A stretch of DNA of 64,000 nt from Pedobacter westerhofensis (GTDB taxonomy: Bacteria > Bacteroidota > Bacteroidia > Sphingobacteriales > Sphingobacteriaceae), in NCBI RefSeq assembly GCF_900182595.1, contig NZ_FXTN01000008.1:248001-312000 (forward strand). The letters are read 5' to 3'. The notes beneath the pieces were generated by a model. That model saw only the letters and a program-made list of their open reading frames with translations, was not told the DNA's origin and did no database searches. How positions within the stretch are numbered: the stretch's first letter is position 1; the number at the start of each line of letters is the position of its first letter. A program made the position numbers and the translations under genes. Below, in pieces: positions 24,789-32,393 of the stretch.

Positions 24789-25499
24789 TTGAAAAGGATA
24801 ATTATCACCGCCTTATTCCTCGCTTCTACGCTTTCGTCATTTGCACAGTCGAATTTCTACAAAATCTCCATTGGTGCCGGTTTTGGTGCCACACAGTCTT
24901 TTACCGAAGTCCAGAAACACGGATTTGGATTGTCCGGCTACGGGACACTTGATTATCTGTTTACGCCCTTTGCCAGCCTGGGCCTGGAACTCCAGAAAGG
25001 GGAAGTAAACGGCGGCGACTTTAAAAATGACCCGCTGAACCGCGAATTTGTGAATTCGTATCAGTCTTTCGCTGTCAGCGCCAAAGTATCACTCGGACAG
25101 GTGCTGAATGACCGCTACAATGGCCCCTCAGACCTGCTGAAAGGGATATATCTGGGCGCCGGCGTAGGCGTAATCAAAAACAGCGTTCTTTTCAGTACCG
25201 GCCTTGATCCACAGGATAATAATTATGCAGTGACAGACCACCTCGACAGAAAAGACCTGTTCTTTCCGCTGAACCTTGGGATTAATGTACACTTCCCAGA
25301 CCGGGAGGGTTTTTACAGGTATGTGCTTAATTTCAATTACCAGGCTAACTTTACCCTGGGCGAGAACCTTGATGGCTATGACGATTCAAAAATCACCTTC
25401 CAAAGTGGCACAATTGATATCTTTACTTATTTTTCCGTAGGATTAAAGTACAACTTTGGAAAAATGGGATTATCCCGAAAGACTTTCAGAAAATATTAA
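24789..25499 (+). CDS. outer-membrane beta-barrel protein (porin-like)
   Basis: A 236-residue protein with a signal peptide ending LSSFAQ (about residue 20) and regular amphipathic strands ending in a hydrophobic strand (FSVGLKYNFGK) plus a basic tail. It fits the small OMP-barrel families of Bacteroidota; no ligand can be inferred. Translation starts at a TTG (24789), which opens the signal peptide directly; no in-frame ATG precedes the signal. It faces away from pepT. Confidence 0.78.
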   Translation: MKRIIITALFLASTLSSFAQSNFYKISIGAGFGATQSFTEVQKHGFGLSGYGTLDYLFTPFASLGLELQKGEVNGGDFKNDPLNREFVNSYQSFAVSAKVSLGQVLNDRYNGPSDLLKGIYLGAGVGVIKNSVLFSTGLDPQDNNYAVTDHLDRKDLFFPLNLGINVHFPDREGFYRYVLNFNYQANFTLGENLDGYDDSKITFQSGTIDIFTYFSVGLKYNFGKMGLSRKTFRKY

Positions 25500-25504
25500 A
25501 TTTG
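25497..25504 (+). promoter_or_regulatory. possible -7 box of the M14 peptidase gene
   Basis: TAAATTTG matches TAnnTTTG and overlaps the stop codon of the outer-membrane protein gene, 33 bases before the next ATG. No -33 element at normal spacing was found. Confidence 0.35.
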
Positions 25505-25537
25505 TGTCGATATAATCCTGCATAAAAGATACGACCG

Positions 25538-27277
25538 ATGAAATCCTTTTTCTCCTTTTTAATTATTTTACTTTCCATGGATACTTTTGCACAGCAAACG
25601 CCATACGAGCTTGGCAATAAAAATCAGACCGCTACTTATGATGAAGCCATCTCTTTTTATGAAAAGCTGGCAAAGTCCTCTCCGCAGGCTAAGCTCCTTA
25701 CCTACGGAAGTACCGATTTTGGAAAACCGCTTCATCTCCTGGTTTTATCAAAGAATAAAGTATTTGATCCGGCAGCCATCAGAAAGAGCAACCACAGGAT
25801 TCTGCTGATCAACAATGGTATTCATCCGGGCGAGCCCGAAGGTATTGATGCCTCCATGATGCTGGCGAGGGATTTATTAAAGGATAACCTCCTGCCAGAG
25901 GATGTCGTGATCTGTATCATTCCCGTTTATAATATTGATGGCTCCTTTAACCGTACTTCTACTTCACGTGCCAATCAGAATGGCCCGGAAGCTTATGGCT
26001 TCAGAGGAAACAGTAAGAATTACGATCTGAACAGGGATTTTATCAAAACCGACTCCAAGAACTCTGCTGCATTCCAGCTGATTTTCAATACCTGGCAGCC
26101 GGAGATTTTTGTAGATACCCATACCAGCAACGGTGCAGACTATCAGTATACAATGACGCTGATCCCTACTCAAAAAGACAAACTTAATTCCATACTGTCG
26201 GGATATCTTACCAAAACCCTCGTTCCGGCGCTATACTCAAAGATGCAGCAAAAGGGTTATGAGCTGATACCATATATCAATTCAATAGAGGAAACTCCGG
26301 AAGCCGGCATCACGGGATTTCTTGAAACACCGCGTTATTCTACAGGCTATACGACTTTGCACAATACCATCGGCTTTATGCCCGAAACGCATATGCTCAA
26401 AGCATATGATAAGCGCGTAGAATCTACTTATCAATTGCTAAAAACCTATGTGGATATAGTAGAGCGCGACGCTCAGCTCATCGGTGAAAACAAACGCAGG
26501 GCTGATGAAGCCGTTGCACAACAAAAAGATTTTCCACTGAGCTGGAAACTGAATGAAAAGGTATGGGATACAATCACTTTCAAAGGATTTGCAGCCAAAT
26601 ACAAACCAAGTACTGTCAGCGGTGCCAACAGGCTTTATTACGACCGCAATGAACCTTATACAAAGGAGATCAAATACTGGAATAAATTTGAACCGCAAAC
26701 GGTAGTAAGCAAACCGGTGGCTTATATTGTTCCTAAAGCCTGGGACAGGGTAATTGCACTTTTAAAGCTTAACGGGGTAAAACTCTCCCAGCTTGCAGAA
26801 GATACACAGCTGCAGGTTGATTCTTATTATATCACCGATTATAAAACTGCTGCAAGGCCTTTTGAAGGTCATTACCTGCACAGCAATGTCCAGTTGAGCA
26901 CCAAACCACAAAGCCTGCAATACTATGCCGGCGACTACATCGTATATGCCAATCAACCGCAAAACAGGTATATTATAGAAACGCTGGAACCTCAGGCAAC
27001 CGATTCTTTTTTCACCTGGAACTTTTTCGACTCAATCCTGGATCAGAAAGAGCATTTTTCAGCCTATGTATTCGAAGACACGGCAACCGGTCTTTTGCAG
27101 CATGACCCGGCACTGCGTACACTGCTGGAACAGGAAAAAGCAAAGGACCCCGCATTTTCCAAAAACCCTGCCGCACAACTGGAGTTTGTTTACAAACATT
27201 CGAATTATCACGAAAACACACATATGCGCTACCCAATCGCTAGATTGCAGCACGATATTAAAATCAACCTGAAATAA
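25538..27277 (+). CDS. secreted M14-family zinc carboxypeptidase
   Basis: A 579-residue secreted metallopeptidase. After a signal peptide (ending MDTFAQQ) the zinc ligands are seen as HPGEPEG (about residues 96-102; His and Glu) and the third His in FVDTHTSNGADYQ (about 193). The YDLNRDF and RTSTSRANQNGPEAYG segments fit M14 enzymes acting on protein or cell-wall peptides. About 300 residues follow the catalytic domain and are of unknown role, probably beta-rich. The rhomboid gene begins one base after its stop, so the two are likely co-transcribed. Confidence 0.88.
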   Translation: MKSFFSFLIILLSMDTFAQQTPYELGNKNQTATYDEAISFYEKLAKSSPQAKLLTYGSTDFGKPLHLLVLSKNKVFDPAAIRKSNHRILLINNGIHPGEPEGIDASMMLARDLLKDNLLPEDVVICIIPVYNIDGSFNRTSTSRANQNGPEAYGFRGNSKNYDLNRDFIKTDSKNSAAFQLIFNTWQPEIFVDTHTSNGADYQYTMTLIPTQKDKLNSILSGYLTKTLVPALYSKMQQKGYELIPYINSIEETPEAGITGFLETPRYSTGYTTLHNTIGFMPETHMLKAYDKRVESTYQLLKTYVDIVERDAQLIGENKRRADEAVAQQKDFPLSWKLNEKVWDTITFKGFAAKYKPSTVSGANRLYYDRNEPYTKEIKYWNKFEPQTVVSKPVAYIVPKAWDRVIALLKLNGVKLSQLAEDTQLQVDSYYITDYKTAARPFEGHYLHSNVQLSTKPQSLQYYAGDYIVYANQPQNRYIIETLEPQATDSFFTWNFFDSILDQKEHFSAYVFEDTATGLLQHDPALRTLLEQEKAKDPAFSKNPAAQLEFVYKHSNYHENTHMRYPIARLQHDIKINLK

Positions 27278-27278
27278 A

Positions 27279-27896
27279 ATGATAGAATACCTTCAGAATA
27301 CACCCGTTGCCTCCATTATCTTTATATTCACACTGGTGACCAGTATTTATGCGTTCAATGATGCAGGATTGTACGGGAAATTCATGCTCCATCCATATAG
27401 CGTGTACCGTAAACAAAATGTATATACCCTATTGACCAGCGGACTGATCCACGGCAGCTGGATGCATTTGATCTTCAACATGTTTACTTTCTATGCCTTC
27501 GCATTTACGCTGGAATCTACAATGGGAAGCCTGCGCTTTGGACTGGTTTACTTCATCGGACTGATTCTGAGCGATATTCCTTCAGTATTTAAGCATAAAA
27601 ATAATTTTCATTATCATAGCCTGGGCGCTTCAGGCGCAATATCAGCTGTGCTCTTCAGCTATATCTTATTTTATCCGCTAAGCACACTGATGATATTTCC
27701 CTTACCGATTCCCATCTGGGCGGCGCTGTTTGGCGTATTATACCTGGTGTACACGTATTACATGTCTAAGAGTTCAAGGGACAACATTAACCATGATGCG
27801 CATCTTTTTGGCGCATTAACAGGGATTATCGTGACTATCCTGCTTGTTCCTGGTATCATACCGCATTTTATTTCAGCAATTACCGGCCGGCTTTAA
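27279..27896 (+). CDS. rhomboid-family intramembrane serine protease
   Basis: A 205-residue polytopic inner-membrane protease. The rhomboid marks are HGSWMHLIFNMFTFYAF in TM2 (His-Asn region, about 59-75), the catalytic Ser in LGASGAISAVLF (about 114-125) and the catalytic His in DAHLFGALTG (about 171-180). It cleaves substrates within the membrane. It has six membrane segments. It starts one base after the M14 peptidase stop, suggesting coupled expression. Confidence 0.92.
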   Translation: MIEYLQNTPVASIIFIFTLVTSIYAFNDAGLYGKFMLHPYSVYRKQNVYTLLTSGLIHGSWMHLIFNMFTFYAFAFTLESTMGSLRFGLVYFIGLILSDIPSVFKHKNNFHYHSLGASGAISAVLFSYILFYPLSTLMIFPLPIPIWAALFGVLYLVYTYYMSKSSRDNINHDAHLFGALTGIIVTILLVPGIIPHFISAITGRL

Positions 27897-27975
27897 TGTG
27901 TTTGCACGTGAGATACACCTGATCAGGCATAAACCGTAAAAGGCATCAGGATGATCAGGATAACCGGCGTAAATG

Positions 27976-28944
27976 TTAATCTGTTTCCGGCAGCGAAGGA
28001 GGGCTGAAATAACTGGTAGGATTATTCGGGTCTTTTCTGATCTCCATCAGCAAATTTCCCCATGGTTTCCAGAAGTTCTCCAATACCTGTGCATAGGTTT
28101 TGTGCTGCCATACGTCGAACAAGGATTTATTCATTGTACCCCTCAATGGCATGGCATCGATATATATCGAACCTTCAACCGGCATAATCGTATATTCAGG
28201 CAAACGGTTAAAGAGATAGGCAGAATAAAAGAACCTGGCACTCAGCTCCTCAAACTGCTGCTCGCTGAGCGGCTGCGAAGCAATCTGCTCCAGGATCTGC
28301 TGGTGGTATTTTTTGTTGGTACCATTATCCTGCAGACAGGCAATGATTCCGAAATTTTTCAGTTTAAGCGAAAAAGTAAGCGTATTGATCTCGTCCCTGA
28401 AGCTAAAGGAAACTTCTTCTTTTTCCATAGGCACAACCACAATAGACCATGGGGTAAAATCTTCAAACTCCACATTCATGTAGATCCCCTGGATCATCGT
28501 TTGCAGATTTCCGAATTTGTGCATCAGCCCCTGCGACATATTGAGTCCGTCGCTGCTCAGCTGCTGCTGCCCCACGGCCGCGTGCATTTCAATATAGATC
28601 AGACTGTACAGAAACTTGCCTATCCACTTAAACAGATCGGCCTCATCCAATTTTGTCACTGCATCATACCCACCGCCAAAAGCTGCGGCAATTTTTTCTT
28701 CCAGCGGATCAATAAAATGCCTTTGTACCTCTTCATTTACTGGTATCTTCAATGAATTGTAAGACCTGATCGTTTCATCCAGCAACTGGATCTGCTCCTC
28801 ACCACTAAAATTAGCCATTTCCAACAGCCATGCAGGCAATACATTAGTCTGGATGACAGGAGTATTGAAAGTATTGCCGCTTAAAAAGCAGTTTTCATAC
28901 TTAAAATCAAAGTTCTTGAACGGTTGATAGATTGAGCTGACCAT
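27976..28944 (-). CDS. hypothetical protein, 322 residues
   Basis: No family is recognised. The ATG at 28944 (MVSSIYQPFKNFDFKYENC) is preferred to an upstream start because the extra upstream residues look non-coding. The protein is soluble, with no signal peptide. It contains an N-terminal helical part with many Glu/Asp residues (SGEEQIQLLDETIRSYNSLK), a Trp/Phe-rich middle (FEDFTPWSIVVVPMEKEE) and a C-terminal DVWQHKTYAQVLENFWKPWG. It may act in the cytoplasm as a scaffold or regulator, but this is only a guess from composition. Confidence 0.6.
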   Translation of the reverse strand: MVSSIYQPFKNFDFKYENCFLSGNTFNTPVIQTNVLPAWLLEMANFSGEEQIQLLDETIRSYNSLKIPVNEEVQRHFIDPLEEKIAAAFGGGYDAVTKLDEADLFKWIGKFLYSLIYIEMHAAVGQQQLSSDGLNMSQGLMHKFGNLQTMIQGIYMNVEFEDFTPWSIVVVPMEKEEVSFSFRDEINTLTFSLKLKNFGIIACLQDNGTNKKYHQQILEQIASQPLSEQQFEELSARFFYSAYLFNRLPEYTIMPVEGSIYIDAMPLRGTMNKSLFDVWQHKTYAQVLENFWKPWGNLLMEIRKDPNNPTSYFSPPSLPETD

Positions 28945-29186
28945 ATAAGGCGCAATATTATGAATATTATTTCTAATGTGGTTTAGCAGGCGGAACAGGT
29001 GACAGAAAAGGGACAAAGAACATCATTGGAAAAGCAAAACAATATATCCGTCTATGCCAAAACTCATTTATTTTGTATCTTCGTATCAATCCCAATTTGA
29101 TCTGGTACTGTACTTGTTTTGGTGCTGATGCAGTATGTACTGGTTTAATCCCCCTAGTATTCTCGTTTAGTTCTCCGCTACTGTTC

Positions 29187-29230
29187 ACAGGCTATTGACA
29201 GGCTGTTAACAGGGTGTTGACACGCTCAAA
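29187..29230. repeat. four 11-bp phased repeats
   Basis: ACAGGCTATTG, ACAGGCTGTTA, ACAGGGTGTTG and ACACGCTCAAA follow each other directly with an 11-base period (about one helical turn), then a further CAGG. The first two copies share 9 of 11 bases. The array lies 250 bases upstream of the epimerase start. Confidence 0.65.
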
Positions 29231-29254
29231 CAGGTATTTTTAGCCTGTCAATAG
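29192..29254. repeat. 13-bp perfect inverted repeat around the phased repeats
   Basis: CTATTGACAGGCT (29192-29204) and AGCCTGTCAATAG (29242-29254) are perfect inverted copies separated by 37 bases. The left copy shares the repeat units listed above. This could be a protein-binding site or a transcribed stem. Confidence 0.65.
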
Positions 29255-29448
29255 TGCATTAAAAGCGCACAAAGTTTCTGTTAATACTGAATGAGAAATA
29301 TATGAGTATTAAACATGGGCTTTAGTGATACACAAGACATCACGATGCTGTCCCGGTCAGTACCACTATAACAATCAAAATACGACAATTTCCCGAATAT
29401 TTCAGCATAATTTTTCATTTCACCTGTTCTTATCTGCTGCCTAAGGTT

Positions 29449-29456
29449 TAACTTTG
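29449..29456 (+). promoter_or_regulatory. -7 promoter box of the epimerase gene
   Basis: TAACTTTG, a match to TAnnTTTG, 24 bases before the epimerase ATG. A clear -33 TTG at normal spacing is not visible. Confidence 0.5.
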
Positions 29457-29480
29457 GGTTGAATAAAAGGACCTCAATTT

Positions 29481-30515
29481 ATGCAGTCAGCCCACATCGC
29501 ATTTAATCTCGAACTTAAACACCCTTTCGCCATCTCACGCTTTTCCAGAACAAGTACCCCGCTGCTGTTACTAAGATTAAGACACGAAAATATTGACGGA
29601 TACGGCGAGGCCTCAATGGTTCCTTACCTGGGCGAAAGTTATGCAACTGCTGAGCTTTTCCTGTCTAAGGTAGACTGGAACAGGTTCTCCTACCCATTCA
29701 ACTTCCAGGAGATCGTTGATTACCTTGACGGTATTGAAAAAGGACAGCCGGCAATCAAAGCTGCAATTGAGATTGCCCTCAATGATATCAATGGAAAGAT
29801 CCTCGGAAAACCCTGTTATGAGATCTACGGTGCAGATCCTGCAAAAATGCCCATTACCTCTTATACGATTGGAATCGACAAACCAGAGATCGTCAAAGCG
29901 AAGGTTGCGGATGCGGCAGGCTTTAAAGTGCTTAAGATCAAACTGGGTTCGGATGACGACAGGGCACTGATCCAAACGATCAGAAGCCTGAGCGACCTGC
30001 CTTTATATGTAGATGCCAACCAGGGATGGACAGACCGCAAAAAAGCAATCGAGCTCATCTACTGGCTGCATGACCAGGGCGTAGTGCTGATTGAGCAGCC
30101 TATGGATAAACATGACCTGGAGGGGAATGCCTGGCTTACCGGACGCAGCCCTATCCCCATCCTTGCAGATGAAGCGGCACAACGCCTGTCAGATATCGAC
30201 GGCCTTAGGGGAGCCTATCATGGCATCAATGTAAAACTGATGAAAAGCGGCGGCATGTACGAAGCTCATCAGATGATCCTGAAAGCAAAATCGTATGGAA
30301 TGAAAGTTTTAATTGGCTGTATGAGCGAAACCTCCGTGGCTACACAGGCAGGAATTGCGCTTGCGCCCCTGTGCGACTGGGCAGATCTTGACGGGCCATA
30401 TCTCACAAAAAACAATCCTTTCGAAACTCCAAAAATGGAAAAGGGCAGGTACATATTGGAAGACCTTCCAGGTCTGGGTCTGAAAGGCCTTCCAGCTAGT
30501 TTGTTTCGTCCTTAG
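29481..30515 (+). CDS. dipeptide epimerase (enolase superfamily)
   Basis: A 344-residue enolase-superfamily enzyme that racemises the alpha-carbon of a dipeptide, typically L-Ala-D/L-Glu from peptidoglycan turnover. The barrel catalytic marks are the KxK base LKIKLGSD (about 154-161), metal ligands Asp in YVDANQGW, Glu in LIEQPMDK and Asp in LADEAAQ, then the second Lys in NVKLMKSGGM and GCMSETS. The exact dipeptide is not decided by sequence. It is convergent with a small membrane protein gene and overlaps its 3' end by 20 bases. Confidence 0.9.
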   Translation: MQSAHIAFNLELKHPFAISRFSRTSTPLLLLRLRHENIDGYGEASMVPYLGESYATAELFLSKVDWNRFSYPFNFQEIVDYLDGIEKGQPAIKAAIEIALNDINGKILGKPCYEIYGADPAKMPITSYTIGIDKPEIVKAKVADAAGFKVLKIKLGSDDDRALIQTIRSLSDLPLYVDANQGWTDRKKAIELIYWLHDQGVVLIEQPMDKHDLEGNAWLTGRSPIPILADEAAQRLSDIDGLRGAYHGINVKLMKSGGMYEAHQMILKAKSYGMKVLIGCMSETSVATQAGIALAPLCDWADLDGPYLTKNNPFETPKMEKGRYILEDLPGLGLKGLPASLFRP

Positions 30516-30720
30516 CAGCGGCCATACTCTTTTCTTTATCCTTGATGCCCGTTCTCACTTCTTTAACGATGCTGACCTTCAGGTACAGGAAAAATATAGC
30601 TGTGGCGATAAGTAATCCTACAACGGGAAAGTTATGTGCCTGGTAGGCCCATTTGAGGCCAACTACAGAAACTACGATACCCAGTGTATAGAATGTATTT
30701 AATACAATTTTCTTCTTCAT
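30496..30720 (-). CDS. small two-helix membrane protein (possibly DUF6358)
   Basis: A 74-residue protein: a basic start (MKKKIVLN), two hydrophobic segments (about residues 8-25 and 31-47) and a charged C-terminal tail ending KDETN. It resembles small membrane proteins found in Sphingobacteriaceae, possibly the DUF6358 group, but I am not sure of the family. It follows the rhodanese gene by two bases, so the two are probably co-transcribed. Its end overlaps the convergent epimerase gene. Confidence 0.65.
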   Translation of the reverse strand: MKKKIVLNTFYTLGIVVSVVGLKWAYQAHNFPVVGLLIATAIFFLYLKVSIVKEVRTGIKDKEKSMAAAKDETN

Positions 30721-30722
30721 TT

Positions 30723-31037
30723 CTAGTAAACAGGCATGCTTGGGTCAAATTCCTGTCTCCAGGCAAGGATTCCGCCTTTTAAATTATAAACGTTATCATA
30801 GCCGCGCTGCTCTAACTGCATTACCGCAGCCGCACTGCGCTGTCCGCTTCTGCACTGCATAATTACAGGCTTATCTTTTGAGATTTTATCAATCTCAATC
30901 AGCAGTCCGCCTAAAGGAATATTCTCGCCTTCAAGGTTAGAAGTTTCATATTCGAAAGTTTCTCTAACATCAATCAGTTGAAAATCTTCCTTGTTGTCTA
31001 TTTTGTCTTTCAGTTCTTGTACGGTAACTTCTTTCAT
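30723..31037 (-). CDS. rhodanese-like domain protein
   Basis: A single-domain rhodanese of 104 residues. It carries the fold marks VTVQELKDKI, FQLIDVRETFEYETSN and the active-site loop MQCRSGQRSA with its catalytic Cys, followed by GYDNVYNLKGGILAW. Such proteins transfer sulfur from thiosulfate or persulfide. The ATG at 31037 is preferred because the -7 box at 31078 leaves almost no leader for the upstream ATG at 31070; the longer 115-residue form cannot be excluded. It is co-transcribed with the small membrane protein. Confidence 0.88.
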   Translation of the reverse strand: MKEVTVQELKDKIDNKEDFQLIDVRETFEYETSNLEGENIPLGGLLIEIDKISKDKPVIMQCRSGQRSAAAVMQLEQRGYDNVYNLKGGILAWRQEFDPSMPVY

Positions 31038-31077
31038 ATTCGTAGCTATTAATGGGTTTATCTCTCCCATGAGTTTT

Positions 31078-31085
31078 CAAATATA
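31078..31085 (-). promoter_or_regulatory. -7 promoter box of the rhodanese gene
   Basis: Minus-strand TATATTTG, a match to TAnnTTTG. It ends seven bases before the upstream ATG at 31070 and 40 bases before the preferred ATG at 31037. Confidence 0.5.
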
Positions 31086-31189
31086 AAGTTTATCAATAAC
31101 TTAAATGCCAAGCACAGGTCAAAATTTATTGCAGCTGCCTGCATGTTGTAACAACTTGGCAGACCGGGCGTTTAATAGTATTCTTTCTT

Positions 31190-31197
31190 TAACTTTG
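31190..31197 (+). promoter_or_regulatory. -7 promoter box of the DUF4407 gene
   Basis: TAACTTTG matches TAnnTTTG and ends seven bases before the ATG at 31205, so the leader would be very short. No -33 element was identified. Confidence 0.5.
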
Positions 31198-31204
31198 TTT
31201 TATT

Positions 31205-32359
31205 ATGGATGCACTCACCCGCTTTTTCTGGTTCTGTTCAGGCGTACATCAGCCTACATTAGAAAAGCACCCTACCGAACACAATAAATACGTTGGTATC
31301 GGCGCCACAATATTCTTTACCGGTCTTTTCGCCGCATTATCCGGAGGATATGCGATGTATTTCGTTTTTAAGGGAGATACTGCCGCAGTTTTGTTTTCGA
31401 TCTTCTTCGGCCTGTTATGGGGGCTGGCAATTTTTAATATGGACCGCTATATCGTGGCCAGTATCAACAAAAACTCTTCATCGGCCAAACAGATCGCACA
31501 GGCTACTCCGCGTATCTTGCTGGCGATCATGATCGGCATGGTGATCTCCCGTCCGCTGGAGCTTAAAATATTTGACAAGGAAATAAGAGAGCGCTTAAAA
31601 GTAAGTTACCTCAACAATCAGCGTTCTAAGATTGATACACTTAATAAAGCTTTCACCAATAAATATACGATCGAGCTAAACAAACTGAACGATTCTAAAG
31701 CGCAGCGCGATTCACTGGCCAGCGGGATCAAATCAGACCGCCAGAAGCTAAACTTTGAAGTTTTTGGTACAAAGACCGAGGAAACATCCGGCGTAATGGG
31801 TTATGGCCCCTATGCAAAGCGAAAAGAAGAAGAACTGAAACAAAGGGAGCAGAACCTGGACTCACTGAACGCCGATGTAAGGCGGATGGAGAACTTTGTT
31901 GCGGGCAGGAAACAGTTTGACGGACTGCTTTCAGAAAGGCTCTACACAGGGAAAGAGCTGGACAGCCTCAGCAATATTGCCGGTTTTGCCGACCGCAACT
32001 GGGCACTGGGACAGCTCAGCTTTAATACCGATGGCAGCCGCGATACTACCACAGCCCTGGCCGTTACTTTTATCGGCTTATTGTTTATCTTTTTTGAATG
32101 CCTGCCGGTATTTGTGAAGATGATGAGCTCCAGAGGTCCTTACGACAGATCAGTAGAGAATATGGAAGACAGCCAGATCCATACATCAGAGAAAGACAGG
32201 GACTATGAAATCACCGTTACTGATGATGTACATGATACCCGGGTATCCACCGAGGTAGACCGGCAGAAAAGAGAATTGAGAGGACAGCAAGATCCTTTAT
32301 ACCCAGATCAGGGATACTCAAATCCGGTATACCCCGCCCGGCATAACAATGAGGAATAA
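31205..32359 (+). CDS. DUF4407 membrane protein with coiled coil
   Basis: A 384-residue protein of the DUF4407 family. It starts MDALTRFFWFCSGVHQPTLEK, a family-typical opening, with membrane segments at about residues 31-50, 58-78 (LFSIFFGLLWGLAIFNMDRYIV) and 99-115. A long charged region (about 125-255) is predicted coiled coil, and a last membrane segment lies about 275-300 (TTALAVTFIGLLFIFFECLPVF). The tail is hydrophilic. The function of DUF4407 is unknown; the layout suggests a membrane scaffold. Confidence 0.82.
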   Translation: MDALTRFFWFCSGVHQPTLEKHPTEHNKYVGIGATIFFTGLFAALSGGYAMYFVFKGDTAAVLFSIFFGLLWGLAIFNMDRYIVASINKNSSSAKQIAQATPRILLAIMIGMVISRPLELKIFDKEIRERLKVSYLNNQRSKIDTLNKAFTNKYTIELNKLNDSKAQRDSLASGIKSDRQKLNFEVFGTKTEETSGVMGYGPYAKRKEEELKQREQNLDSLNADVRRMENFVAGRKQFDGLLSERLYTGKELDSLSNIAGFADRNWALGQLSFNTDGSRDTTTALAVTFIGLLFIFFECLPVFVKMMSSRGPYDRSVENMEDSQIHTSEKDRDYEITVTDDVHDTRVSTEVDRQKRELRGQQDPLYPDQGYSNPVYPARHNNEE

Positions 32360-32393
32360 ACTATAAACCAATGACTAAAACAAAACGCAACTA

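Larger units (their letters stand above)
28945..29480. other. 536-base non-coding region before the epimerase gene
   Basis: No gene is seen. It holds the 11-base phased repeat array and a 13-bp inverted repeat (29187-29254), a further IR TTAATACT/AGTATTAA (29281-29312), and a -7 box at 29449. It is a candidate regulatory region for the divergent unknown gene and the dipeptide epimerase. Confidence 0.5.

Noticed and set aside
29187..29254. CRISPR-like array
   Set aside because: The repeat is only 11 bases with no spacers, and no cas gene is nearby.
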